Shown here: positions 1-5,675 of the stretch, one piece after another
Numbering within the stretch: position 1 is the first letter of the stretch
Layout of the letters: every line of letters starts with the position of its first letter
DNA from: Alphaproteobacteria bacterium
Lineage (GTDB): Bacteria; Pseudomonadota; Alphaproteobacteria; Thalassobaculales; Thalassobaculaceae
NCBI GenBank assembly: GCA_028822575.1
Contig: JAPKDN010000228.1
Location: forward strand, 1-5,675
Length of the DNA stretch: 5,675 bases
Reading direction: 5' to 3'
The notes under the pieces: model-generated
The model's database searches: none
What the model was told of the DNA's origin: nothing
Seen by the model: the letters and a program-made list of their open reading frames with translations, nothing else
Translations under genes and position numbers: made by a program

Positions 1-1
1 C

Positions 2-1138
2 GACCGACATCTTGGGCCAGAAACCAACTTGGTGCGGGTCGATGGAGAGCCGGTCGGCCATGTCACCACTGGCGAGTACGGCTCGCAGATGCTGTCGATC
101 GGCGGGGTGCATCATCTGACCGGCGGCGGCAAGAAGGAAGGCCGGGTGACCTGCGCCGCGATGTTGGCGCTGTGCAACCGCGAGGCGGTCGAGCTGACCA
201 TCGATGATGGCTGCACCGTGGTGGTTCAGGCCGGCGAGGCACCGATCATCAACGGCATGGTCGAGAATCGGATGCGGGTCGGATGCGGGTCGGCGACCAT
301 CGGTATGTTCGCCTCGCAATGGCAAGGGCTGGTGGACGAGGTCGTCGTGGTCGACGATCACATCACCGGGGTGGTTTCCGAGCATCAAGCCGGCAAGGTG
401 ATCGGATGGCCTAGCACCGGCATTCGGATCAATGGCCGCAGATCGACCCCCGGCCGCTATTTCCAGGTCGCCGAGCCTGGCACCGGTTGGGGTGGGACCG
501 ACCTCCAGGACCCGTTGAAAATTCTTGAACCCTTCAATCCTAAGATCGCTCGATCCGGACAATCCATGCTGATGGTCTCCACGACTGGAGAGCAATCCGC
601 CTATTATGAGCTCGACGCGGAGTTGAAGCCTGTCCAGCATGAGCTGCCCGATTCGTTAGTTGGCTCGGTCGAGCGGATCACCGAAAACTGCGAACCGGCT
701 TTATGCTCGGTGTTGTTCATGGGCGGCGCCGGCGGATCCCTGCGTTCCGGCGTGACCGAGAACCCGGTTCAGCTCACCCGCTCGGTCAAGAACATGCTGG
801 CGGTCATAACCGTTGGTGGGGCGCCTTGCTATGTTTGGCCCGGCGGCGGGATCACCGTGATGGCCGACGTGACGCGGATGCCGGAAAACGCCTTCGGCTA
901 TGTCCCGACCCCGGCCTTGGTGGCGCCGATCGAGTTCACCATGCGCCGCGAGGATTATCAGGCATTGGGCGGTCACATGGATCACGTCATGCCAATCGCC
1001 GATGCCTACCAAGGCAAGATCGGCGCGCAGAATGACCATATCCTGGGCGGGCGGCGCTCCGTTGCAACGCGCGCGGAAAATCCTCGGCCAACAGATTCAC
1101 GACACTTTTCCTGGAACCCCAAGGATGGTCGGGGATGA
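2..1138 (+). CDS. hnr: 6-hydroxynicotinate reductase, 5'-truncated by window edge
   Basis: The reading frame is open from base 2, so the true start lies outside the window; a TTG at 29 is only an internal codon. About 378 C-terminal residues are visible. They match my recollection of the 6-hydroxynicotinate reductase family, which reduces 6-hydroxynicotinate to 1,4,5,6-tetrahydro-6-oxonicotinate. The E. barkeri enzyme is described as having a covalently bound flavin, one [2Fe-2S] and two [4Fe-4S] clusters. Numbering from the codon at 29, visible landmarks are HHLTGGGKKEGRVTC (28-42), GEAPIINGMVENRMRVGCGSAT (69-90), a GTGWGGTD turn (151-158), ENCEPALC (219-226), MGGAGGSLRSG (231-241) and GGAPCYVWPGGG (263-274). 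Cysteines at 42, 49, 62, 86, 221, 226 and 267 could include cluster ligands; a ferredoxin-like N-terminus would be upstream and cannot be seen. G87-S88-A89-T90 resembles an ApbE flavinylation site. The stop overlaps the next start as ATGA. A related reductase for another hydroxypyridine is possible. Confidence 0.82.
   Translation, partial: DRHLGPETNLVRVDGEPVGHVTTGEYGSQMLSIGGVHHLTGGGKKEGRVTCAAMLALCNREAVELTIDDGCTVVVQAGEAPIINGMVENRMRVGCGSATIGMFASQWQGLVDEVVVVDDHITGVVSEHQAGKVIGWPSTGIRINGRRSTPGRYFQVAEPGTGWGGTDLQDPLKILEPFNPKIARSGQSMLMVSTTGEQSAYYELDAELKPVQHELPDSLVGSVERITENCEPALCSVLFMGGAGGSLRSGVTENPVQLTRSVKNMLAVITVGGAPCYVWPGGGITVMADVTRMPENAFGYVPTPALVAPIEFTMRREDYQALGGHMDHVMPIADAYQGKIGAQNDHILGGRRSVATRAENPRPTDSRHFSWNPKDGRG
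269..290 (+). repeat. perfect 11-bp tandem duplication inside hnr
   Basis: The unit CGGATGCGGGT occurs twice in a row (269-279 and 280-290) and is followed by CGG. The two copies are read in different frames, giving the residues R-M-R-V-G-C-G-S just before the A-T of the GSAT motif. Because 11 is not a multiple of three, loss or gain of one copy would shift the frame. It may be chance in G-rich coding sequence. Confidence 0.6.
1121..1125 (+). promoter_or_regulatory. ribosome binding site for the UPF0280 gene
   Basis: AAGGA lies 9 bases before the ATG at 1135 and inside the end of hnr. It supports that start and translational coupling through the ATGA overlap. Confidence 0.6.
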
Positions 1139-2085
1139 GCGCTGGCGCGGCTTCAGGCTTTCGGGATGCCGGGCCGAGCGCGGCGCTTTTGGACGATGGA
1201 CAGCGACTGCACCTGCAACACGGCCCCATCGATCTGATCATCCAGGCCGACGGACCGCGTGTCGAGGTTCTTGCTGCTTATCGTCAGGCGACCGAACATT
1301 TTCAAACCATCCTCACCGAACTGGTCGACGAGCTCTCGGTCTTGCGGTTACCGGTTGATCGCGCCGCCACGCTCACCGGGTCGGTGGCCCAGCGCATGTA
1401 CCGAGCCGCGCTGCCTCACACAACTCTGGCCCACGCCAAAACCTTCATTACCCCGATGGCGGCCGTTGCCGGCGCGGTCGGGGATGAAATTCTCGCCGCC
1501 TTGGTGGAGAACAGAATCCTGTCGCGGGCTTACGTGAATAATGGCGGCGATATCGCGCTTTATCTCGGCGAGGACGAGCGCTATGTCGCCGCGCTGATCG
1601 CGGACCCGGCGACAGCCCGGATCATCGGACGCGCGACCCTGACCGCCGCCGACCCGACCCGCGGCATCGCCACTAGTGGGCGTCATGGCCGAAGCCACAG
1701 CCTGGGAATCGCTGATGCCGTTACGGTGCTCGCTCCGGATGCCGCCGCCGCCGATGCCGCCGCGACGATGATCGCCAACGCCGTTGACCTGCCCGGTTCA
1801 ACCAAGGTGGAGCGCGCGCCGGCGCGTGATCTTCATCCGGACAGCGACCTTGGCGATCGGTTGGTGACCGTTGGCCTTGGCGTCTTGAGCGCCCTGGAAA
1901 TAGAAACCGCACTGGAAAACGGACGCCACCACGCCATGGAACTTCACACCGGTGGTTTAATCAATGCGGCGTTTCTAGCCCTCGGCGGGCGAACCTGTAC
2001 CGTTGACACCGGCAACTTAATCGCCAACACCTTTGCCGACGGGCTCGCGATCGACCTCGAACCAAAATTGGAGAAAACGGGATGA
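1135..2085 (+). CDS. UPF0280 family (ApbE-like) protein
   Basis: A 316-residue protein that I place in UPF0280 (COG2122), related to the ApbE FAD:protein FMN transferases. Landmarks in order are PMAAVAGAVGD (107-117), VNNGGDIALYL (134-144), RGIATSGRHGRSHSLG (176-191), IADAVTV (192-198) and AADAAATMIANAV (205-217). The GGDI and ATSG...H blocks are the ApbE-like signatures. ApbE enzymes move FMN from FAD to a Thr or Ser of a target protein. No signal peptide or lipobox is seen, unlike many periplasmic ApbE proteins, so it is probably cytoplasmic, as expected if the target is the neighbouring reductase. The start at 1135 overlaps the hnr stop, and its own stop overlaps the next gene, both as ATGA. 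Family membership is fairly safe; the flavin transferase activity, and Hnr as its substrate, are inferences. Confidence 0.8.
   Translation: MSAGAASGFRDAGPSAALLDDGQRLHLQHGPIDLIIQADGPRVEVLAAYRQATEHFQTILTELVDELSVLRLPVDRAATLTGSVAQRMYRAALPHTTLAHAKTFITPMAAVAGAVGDEILAALVENRILSRAYVNNGGDIALYLGEDERYVAALIADPATARIIGRATLTAADPTRGIATSGRHGRSHSLGIADAVTVLAPDAAAADAAATMIANAVDLPGSTKVERAPARDLHPDSDLGDRLVTVGLGVLSALEIETALENGRHHAMELHTGGLINAAFLALGGRTCTVDTGNLIANTFADGLAIDLEPKLEKTG
2070..2073 (+). promoter_or_regulatory. ribosome binding site for the DUF1185 gene
   Basis: GGAG lies 8 bases before the ATG at 2082, within the last codons of the UPF0280 gene. It supports the start at the ATGA overlap. Confidence 0.6.
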
Positions 2086-2669
2086 GCAAGGCCGTTATTC
2101 GCAAAATGATGACCATAACCGATGAAATTCACCGCGAGATGGGCCGCGAGATCAACCCGCCGACCCGCCGCGCCGCCGCCATCGCGGTGATCGAGAATCC
2201 TTTCGCCAGCCGCTATGTCGAGGACCTCTCGGACCTGATGGAGATCGGAGTTGAGCTTGGTGAGTTGTTGGGAGAGCGGGCGGTCGCGGCCCTCGGCATC
2301 ACGCCGGCCCAAGCCGAGAGCTATGGCAAGGCGGCGATGGTAGGCGAGAATGGCGAGCTGGAACATTGCGCCGCGATCCTGCACCCAAAGCTCGGCGCGC
2401 CGCTGCGCAAGGCTGTTGAGAAGGGCGCCGCCCTTGTGCCGTCCTCGAAAAAACGTGGTGGGCCTGGGCAGACCCTCGACATCCCGCTCGGCCACAAGGA
2501 CGCCGCCTATGTGCGCAGCCATTTCGACGGCATGGAGGTCTGGATCAGCGACGCCCCGCGCGCCAATGAGATCCTGGTTGCCGTAGCGGTCACCGATTCC
2601 GGTCGCCCGCTGCCACGCGTCGGCGGTTTAGAGGCCAAGGATGCCAAGGGCGAGGACGGATTAAGGTAG
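2082..2669 (+). CDS. DUF1185 / amino acid synthesis family protein (PF06684)
   Basis: A 195-residue protein recognised as the PF06684 (DUF1185, 'amino acid synthesis') family. Characteristic stretches are VIENPFASRYVEDLSDLM (about 36-53), YGKAAMVGENGELEHCAAIL (about 85-104), a glycine- and lysine-rich SSKKRGGPGQTLDIPLGHKD segment (about 122-141) and the C-terminal EILVAVAVTDSGRP block. The length is normal for the family and the protein looks complete. No membrane segment or signal peptide is seen. The first structure in this family (Bordetella bronchiseptica BB2672) was reported as a chorismate-mutase-like fold with a suggested role in amino-acid metabolism; no reaction is established to my knowledge. 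It is the last gene of the hnr operon, coupled by ATGA to UPF0280, so a role in nicotinate breakdown or in handling a reactive product is plausible but unproven. Confidence 0.85.
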   Translation: MSKAVIRKMMTITDEIHREMGREINPPTRRAAAIAVIENPFASRYVEDLSDLMEIGVELGELLGERAVAALGITPAQAESYGKAAMVGENGELEHCAAILHPKLGAPLRKAVEKGAALVPSSKKRGGPGQTLDIPLGHKDAAYVRSHFDGMEVWISDAPRANEILVAVAVTDSGRPLPRVGGLEAKDAKGEDGLR

Positions 2670-2753
2670 GTCGGCGCATTTGGCGAAAACATCGCCGCCG
2701 CGCCCGCGGAAGCAGGGGCTCGTTGAGTCGTCATTCATGTCGGAATAGCCGAG

Positions 2754-2775
2754 AGGGCACGGGACAGCCTGCCCT
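2754..2775. other. short inverted repeat in convergent gap
   Basis: AGGGCA (2754-2759) and TGCCCT (2770-2775) can pair around a 10-base loop, in the 192-base gap between the convergent DUF1185 and enamidase genes. No T-run follows on either strand, so a factor-independent terminator is not supported. The rest of the gap (2670-2861) shows no gene or other convincing signal. Confidence 0.3.
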
Positions 2776-2861
2776 AACGTCTGGCGCCGTTCTGGCATCA
2801 GCTTTCGCTGGCGCGAGGACCAACGGGCGATCACCAGTTGCTTAAAATGAGATGCCCCAAA

Positions 2862-4037
2862 CTACCCAACAATCTCCGGAATTCGGGTCGCCGGCGGGGT
2901 GTTGCGGGAGCGCTCGGAACGCACGATGCCATCGATGATGGTCATGCCGACACCGGGCAGGTTGCCCTGATGGATACTCTCCAGCATGTCCTTGCCCGGT
3001 GCGTGCTGGGCCTGGTCGACGATGATCATATCGGCGGACATACCAACTTCAAGAATGCCGCAATCCAGCTCCCGCATCCGCGCGGTGTTGCCGGTGGCGA
3101 AACACCAGGCGATTTCCGGTGGCACGTCGCCGAGACTGGAGAGCATCGCGATCATCCGCAAGATGCCAAGCGGCTGCACGCCTGAACCCGCTGGCGAGTC
3201 GGTACCCAGGATCACCCGCTCCGGCTGCCCCAATTCGAACGCTGTACGCATCGCCAGCAGGCCCGAGCGTTCGTTGCCATTATGGACGATCTCGATGCCG
3301 CGGGCACATTGCTCGCATAGGCAAATGATCTGATCATCCGGCAACGCCGTGTGCCCGCCGTTGATGTGGCCGATGATGTCCGCGTCGGCCTCCAGCACCA
3401 CGTCCTTGTCGATCAGGCCGGAACCCGGGATCGAGGGGCCACCGGTATGGATCGTGCTCTGTATGCCGTACTTGCGGGCCCAGCCGACCATTTCCTTGGC
3501 GGTGTCACCCGCCTTAACCGAGCCGAGACCGACCTCGCCAAGCAGTTTGACGCCGGCCTCGGAGAGGGATTTGAAATCTTCCTCGACCATGCCTTCCTCG
3601 ATCACCGGCGCGCCCGCCAGGACCTTGACGCCAGAGGGTCGGAAATTATCGTACCAACGCTGGGAGGCGATCGCGAGGGCCTTTAAGCCAACGATGTCCT
3701 TGGGTCGGCCTGGCAGATGCACCTCGCCGGCGGAGATCATCGTCGTCACGCCACCATGCAGGCATGAGTCAATCCAACCCAGCTGCTGTTGGCGCGGGGT
3801 ATAATCGCCGATCACCGGGTGAACGTGACTATCGATTAGGCCAGGCGAGACCGCCGCGCCCATGGCGTCGATGACGGTCCCCGCCTCATCGGTGTCCAGG
3901 TCCTTGGCATACCCGATGGCCGCGATCCGTCCGTCCAAGGCGACGATACAGTCCCCATCCAGGACTGGTTGTTCCAATTTTCCCGACAGCAACAGGCCGA
4001 TGTTTTGGATCACGAGTTTTGTCGATGGGCCGGTCAT
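2862..4037 (-). CDS. ena: enamidase-type amidohydrolase (nicotinate pathway)
   Basis: A 391-residue amidohydrolase-superfamily enzyme. In E. barkeri, enamidase is a binuclear Fe-Zn enzyme that hydrolyses 1,4,5,6-tetrahydro-6-oxonicotinate, the Hnr product, to ammonia and 2-formylglutarate; its length is close to this one. Visible candidate metal and catalytic residues are the HVH pair H71/H73 after PGLIDS, E168 in GEVG, H197 in TIHTGG, H224 and H229 in GHINGGH, and D280 in LGTDSP. The order H-x-H, Glu, His, His, Asp fits an amidohydrolase barrel in which Glu replaces the carboxylated lysine. The C-terminus returns to the small beta domain (GMSADMIIVD, 332-341). The start at 4037 is chosen because GGAGAG lies 6 bases upstream; the frame could extend to 4085, but those 16 residues are low-complexity and lack a good site. 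The gene converges on the hnr operon and diverges from marR. Another cyclic-amide hydrolase is the main alternative. Confidence 0.8.
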   Translation of the reverse strand: MTGPSTKLVIQNIGLLLSGKLEQPVLDGDCIVALDGRIAAIGYAKDLDTDEAGTVIDAMGAAVSPGLIDSHVHPVIGDYTPRQQQLGWIDSCLHGGVTTMISAGEVHLPGRPKDIVGLKALAIASQRWYDNFRPSGVKVLAGAPVIEEGMVEEDFKSLSEAGVKLLGEVGLGSVKAGDTAKEMVGWARKYGIQSTIHTGGPSIPGSGLIDKDVVLEADADIIGHINGGHTALPDDQIICLCEQCARGIEIVHNGNERSGLLAMRTAFELGQPERVILGTDSPAGSGVQPLGILRMIAMLSSLGDVPPEIAWCFATGNTARMRELDCGILEVGMSADMIIVDQAQHAPGKDMLESIHQGNLPGVGMTIIDGIVRSERSRNTPPATRIPEIVG

Positions 4038-4043
4038 TATCGT

Positions 4044-4049
4044 CTCTCC
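4044..4049 (-). promoter_or_regulatory. ribosome binding site deciding the enamidase start
   Basis: Read on the minus strand this is GGAGAG, 6 bases before the ATG at 4037-4035. It favours that start over the upstream in-frame ATG at 4085. Confidence 0.7.
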
Positions 4050-4090
4050 ACTTGGTGGGTTTGGTTGGCCAGGTGAGGTAGGCACAAATT

Positions 4091-4106
4091 CATTAGCATG
4101 CTAATG
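4091..4106. promoter_or_regulatory. perfect 16-bp palindrome, probable MarR operator
   Basis: CATTAGCATGCTAATG is identical to its reverse complement over all 16 bases. Its TTAGC..GCTAA arms are of the type bound by MarR-family dimers. It lies 54 bases upstream of the enamidase ATG and about 155 bases upstream of the marR TTG, in the 224-base divergent gap. No second copy was seen in the window. The binding protein is inferred from position. Confidence 0.75.
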
Positions 4107-4110
4107 GTTT

Positions 4111-4140
4111 TTGATGGCCGCGGGAACGTGGATTTATTAT
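4111..4140 (+). promoter_or_regulatory. candidate sigma70-type promoter for marR
   Basis: TTGATG (4111-4116) and TATTAT (4135-4140) are separated by 18 bases and resemble -35 and -10 boxes. The palindrome ends only 4 bases before the -35 box, so occupancy could affect this promoter. The predicted leader to the TTG start would be roughly 115 bases. This is pattern-based only. Confidence 0.35.
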
Positions 4141-4247
4141 CCGAAGCGCGGTTTATTGGCGGTCCCTGCGACGGGTTCGTGTTCAAGCGTCGATCAACGC
4201 TCTGAATGTAGGCGAATCGAAACAAGTGCCACTCTACCCTTCCCGAT

Positions 4248-4253
4248 AAGGGG
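4248..4253 (+). promoter_or_regulatory. ribosome binding site deciding the marR TTG start
   Basis: AAGGGG ends 8 bases before TTG 4262. A TAA stop in the same frame at 4247-4249 overlaps this site, and no ATG or GTG occurs between it and the TTG, so TTG is the only credible start. Confidence 0.65.
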
Positions 4254-4261
4254 CCCAGTCC

Positions 4262-4711
4262 TTGAGAAAAAACAACTTCTCATCTAAAAATCGAGATCCG
4301 AGCGACTATCGTCTCGAGGATCAGATAGGGTTCATATTACGTTTGGTTTCCCAGCGTCACTCCGGAATCTTCTCGGAAGGCATCTCGGATGATTTAACGC
4401 CAACCCGATTCGCGGCGCTCGCCAAACTATTCGAGATGGGACCGATGTCGCAGAACGAACTAGGCCGCCGCACCGCCATGGACGGCGCCACGATCAAAGG
4501 TGTCGTTGACCGGCTGCGGACCCGGGACCTGGTAGCCACACGGCCGGACCCGGGTGATGCGCGCCGGCATTTGGTGGAATTGACCGATAACGGTCGTGAC
4601 GTCGCTAACCGCGCGCTCGCTCGGGCATTTGGCATTACCGAAAAAACCCTGGAACCACTCGGCCCGAAAGAGCGTAAGACCCTTTTGGAGCTTTTGTATC
4701 GGCTCAATTAA
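4262..4711 (+). CDS. MarR-family regulator, NicR/BpsR-like
   Basis: A 149-residue winged-helix repressor of normal MarR length. After a basic, serine-rich tail, YRLEDQIGFILRLVSQRH (21-38) forms the first dimerisation helix, then LTPTRFAALAKLFEMGPMSQNELGRRTAMDGATIKGVVDRL (about 49-89) gives the helix-turn-helix, and DPGDARRHLVELTDNG (about 100-115) the wing with its DxxRR-like signature. From memory the sequence resembles NicR of Pseudomonas and BpsR of Bordetella, MarR proteins that control nicotinate genes and respond to 6-hydroxynicotinate. Its position, divergent from enamidase with a perfect palindrome between them, fits a local regulator of the nicotinate genes. It uses a TTG start supported by AAGGGG. 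The MarR call is firm; ligand and regulon are inferred. No operator-like copy is visible upstream of the hnr operon because that region is outside the window. Confidence 0.88.
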   Translation: MRKNNFSSKNRDPSDYRLEDQIGFILRLVSQRHSGIFSEGISDDLTPTRFAALAKLFEMGPMSQNELGRRTAMDGATIKGVVDRLRTRDLVATRPDPGDARRHLVELTDNGRDVANRALARAFGITEKTLEPLGPKERKTLLELLYRLN

Positions 4712-4739
4712 TCGCCGCCGATCATAATGCCAGAGTTGG

Positions 4740-4768
4740 TTGTTTACCTTGGGCTCACGCCTTATAAA
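4740..4768 (+). promoter_or_regulatory. candidate promoter for the HldE-like gene
   Basis: TTGTTT (4740-4745) and TATAAA (4763-4768) are spaced by 17 bases in the 106-base gap after marR. The -10 box matches five of six consensus bases, while the -35 box is weak. It would give the following gene its own transcript, separate from marR. Confidence 0.4.
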
Positions 4769-4817
4769 ATCCAAACGGTCACGGCGCACTCACTGCAAGC
4801 GGTCCATAGCGAAAGCC

Positions 4818-5675
4818 ATGCAAGTTTCTGAGAAGATAAAATCGATCGAAACTCTGTCGACGGCTTGCGAGGAAATGCGAGCCAATGGCCGATCGATTGC
4901 CCTTGCGCACGGCACATTCGATCTACTGCACCTTGGGCATGTCAGACATTTGCGAGAGGCCAAGGTTGGATCCGACCTTCTGGTGGTGACCCTGACCGCC
5001 GATGCGTTCGTGAACAAGGGACCGGGCCGCCCGGTTTTTACCGGGCTCCAGCGTGCCGAGATGCTCGCCGCCCTGGATTTCGTTGATCTTGTGGCGATCA
5101 ATCACGCGCCAACAGCGGAACCTGCGATCCATGCCGTTCGACCCGATGTTTATATCAAGGGCTCGGACTATGCTGATGCCGATAAAGACATAACCGGCAA
5201 AATCGTAGACGAGCAGCGCGCGGTGGAGTCGCATGGCGGGTGCATCCAATTCACTGATGACATTACGTTCAGCTCCAGCGAGTTGATCAACCGGCACCTC
5301 GGTGTTTTTAATCCATCGGTCCAGGCATATCTTGACGGCATTCGAGGCTCTCCGGGACTGGACGCGTTGATTGATCTGGTGAACCGGGTTGCTGATTTAC
5401 GGGTCCTAATGATCGGCGAGGTGATCCTGGACGAATATCAATACGTGCTGCCATCCGGGCAACCGTCGAAGGAAAACATCATCGCCACCCGCTATCAGGA
5501 AACCGAACTGTTCGCTGGCGGCGTAATCGCGTCGGCGAACCACGCGGCCGGGTTTTGTGGGCAAGTTGATGTCATCACCTCGATTGGGGCCGAAGACCGC
5601 CGCGAGGACGTCATCGATGGCTGCCTGCGCCACAACGTCTCACTGAAACCGATCTATTTGCCAGGAAGCCCTACG
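4818..5675 (+). CDS. nucleotidyltransferase-PfkB kinase fusion (HldE/RfaE-like), 3'-truncated by window edge
   Basis: The frame runs from ATG 4818 to the window end without a stop, giving 286 residues of a longer protein. Residues about 26-160 form a cytidylyltransferase-like domain: AHGTFDLLHLGH (30-41) holds the HxGH nucleotide-binding motif, followed by VNKGPGRPVF (65-74), RPDVYIKGSDY (108-118) and FSSSELINRH (151-160). From about 194 a PfkB/ribokinase domain begins, with LRVLMIGEVILDEYQY (194-209) and the AGGVIASANHAAGF sugar-kinase glycine block (233-246). HldE activates heptose for lipopolysaccharide through a kinase step and a nucleotidyl transfer, but has the kinase first; here the order is reversed. 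The sugar is not known; a cell-surface sugar activation role is inferred. The ribosome binding site before 4818 is weak, but no better in-frame start is present. It is probably unrelated to the nicotinate genes. Confidence 0.8.
   Translation, partial: MQVSEKIKSIETLSTACEEMRANGRSIALAHGTFDLLHLGHVRHLREAKVGSDLLVVTLTADAFVNKGPGRPVFTGLQRAEMLAALDFVDLVAINHAPTAEPAIHAVRPDVYIKGSDYADADKDITGKIVDEQRAVESHGGCIQFTDDITFSSSELINRHLGVFNPSVQAYLDGIRGSPGLDALIDLVNRVADLRVLMIGEVILDEYQYVLPSGQPSKENIIATRYQETELFAGGVIASANHAAGFCGQVDVITSIGAEDRREDVIDGCLRHNVSLKPIYLPGSPT

Noticed and set aside
1030..1138. Possible frameshift near the C-terminus of Hnr, where the sequence becomes Arg/Pro rich
   Set aside because: The frame still gives a plausible family-like tail (ATRAENPRP) and ends in a clean ATGA overlap with a ribosome binding site for the next gene; the alternative frames read no better.
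1738..1772. GCC-rich simple repeat in the UPF0280 gene
   Set aside because: It encodes an alanine-rich helix (DAAAADAAAT) typical of this part of ApbE-like proteins in high-GC genomes; no separate repeat function is indicated.
1944..2522. Long minus-strand open frame (192 codons) opposite the UPF0280 and DUF1185 genes
   Set aside because: It lies antisense to two well-recognised coupled genes, its translation resembles no family I know, and high-GC codon bias readily produces such antisense frames.
2754..2775. Factor-independent bidirectional terminator between the convergent genes
   Set aside because: The stem is only six pairs with a 10-base loop and has no T-run on either side, so it is reported only as an inverted repeat.
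4038..4085. N-terminal extension of the enamidase to the ATG at 4085
   Set aside because: The 16 extra residues are Pro/Gly/Ser rich, the internal ATG at 4037 has a well-spaced GGAGAG, and amidohydrolases of this type normally begin shortly before the first beta strand.
4037..4225. Small minus-strand open frame (62 codons) across the divergent control region
   Set aside because: It overlaps the enamidase start, the palindrome and the candidate promoter, and its translation has no recognisable feature.

Overview
The window reads as bacterial chromosome, most likely from an alphaproteobacterium (for example a Rhodospirillales-like or rhizobial lineage). This is an inference from the high-GC coding style, the tight ATGA gene overlaps and the family-level look of the proteins; no rRNA or other marker settles it. 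No tRNA, rRNA, CRISPR array, insertion sequence or prophage gene was seen.

Layout: (1) 2-2669, plus strand: three translationally coupled genes, namely a 5'-truncated 6-hydroxynicotinate reductase (Hnr), a UPF0280/ApbE-like protein, and a DUF1185 'amino acid synthesis' family protein. Both junctions are 4-base ATGA overlaps. (2) 2670-2861: a 192-base convergent gap with only a weak inverted repeat. (3) 2862-4037, minus strand: an amidohydrolase of the enamidase type. (4) 4038-4261: a divergent control region with a perfect 16-bp palindrome. (5) 4262-4711, plus strand: a MarR-family regulator starting at TTG. (6) 4712-4817: a short gap with a candidate promoter. (7) 4818-5675, plus strand, running off the window: an HldE/RfaE-like protein in which the nucleotidyltransferase domain comes before the PfkB kinase domain. 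It probably belongs to a separate sugar-nucleotide or cell-surface locus.

How the genes fit together: regions 1-5 look like part of a reductive nicotinate (6-hydroxynicotinate) breakdown module of the kind characterised in Eubacterium barkeri. There Hnr reduces 6-hydroxynicotinate to 1,4,5,6-tetrahydro-6-oxonicotinate, and enamidase hydrolyses that to ammonia and 2-formylglutarate. The E. barkeri reductase carries a covalently bound flavin. Here an ApbE-like gene is fused translationally to hnr, and the Hnr protein contains a GSAT sequence resembling ApbE flavinylation sites, so the most interesting hypothesis is a dedicated flavin-attachment partner. The DUF1185 protein is a conserved-looking passenger of unknown function. 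The MarR protein resembles the NicR/BpsR group that senses 6-hydroxynicotinate, and the palindrome between it and enamidase is its likely operator.

All family assignments were made by reading the translations, without database searches.
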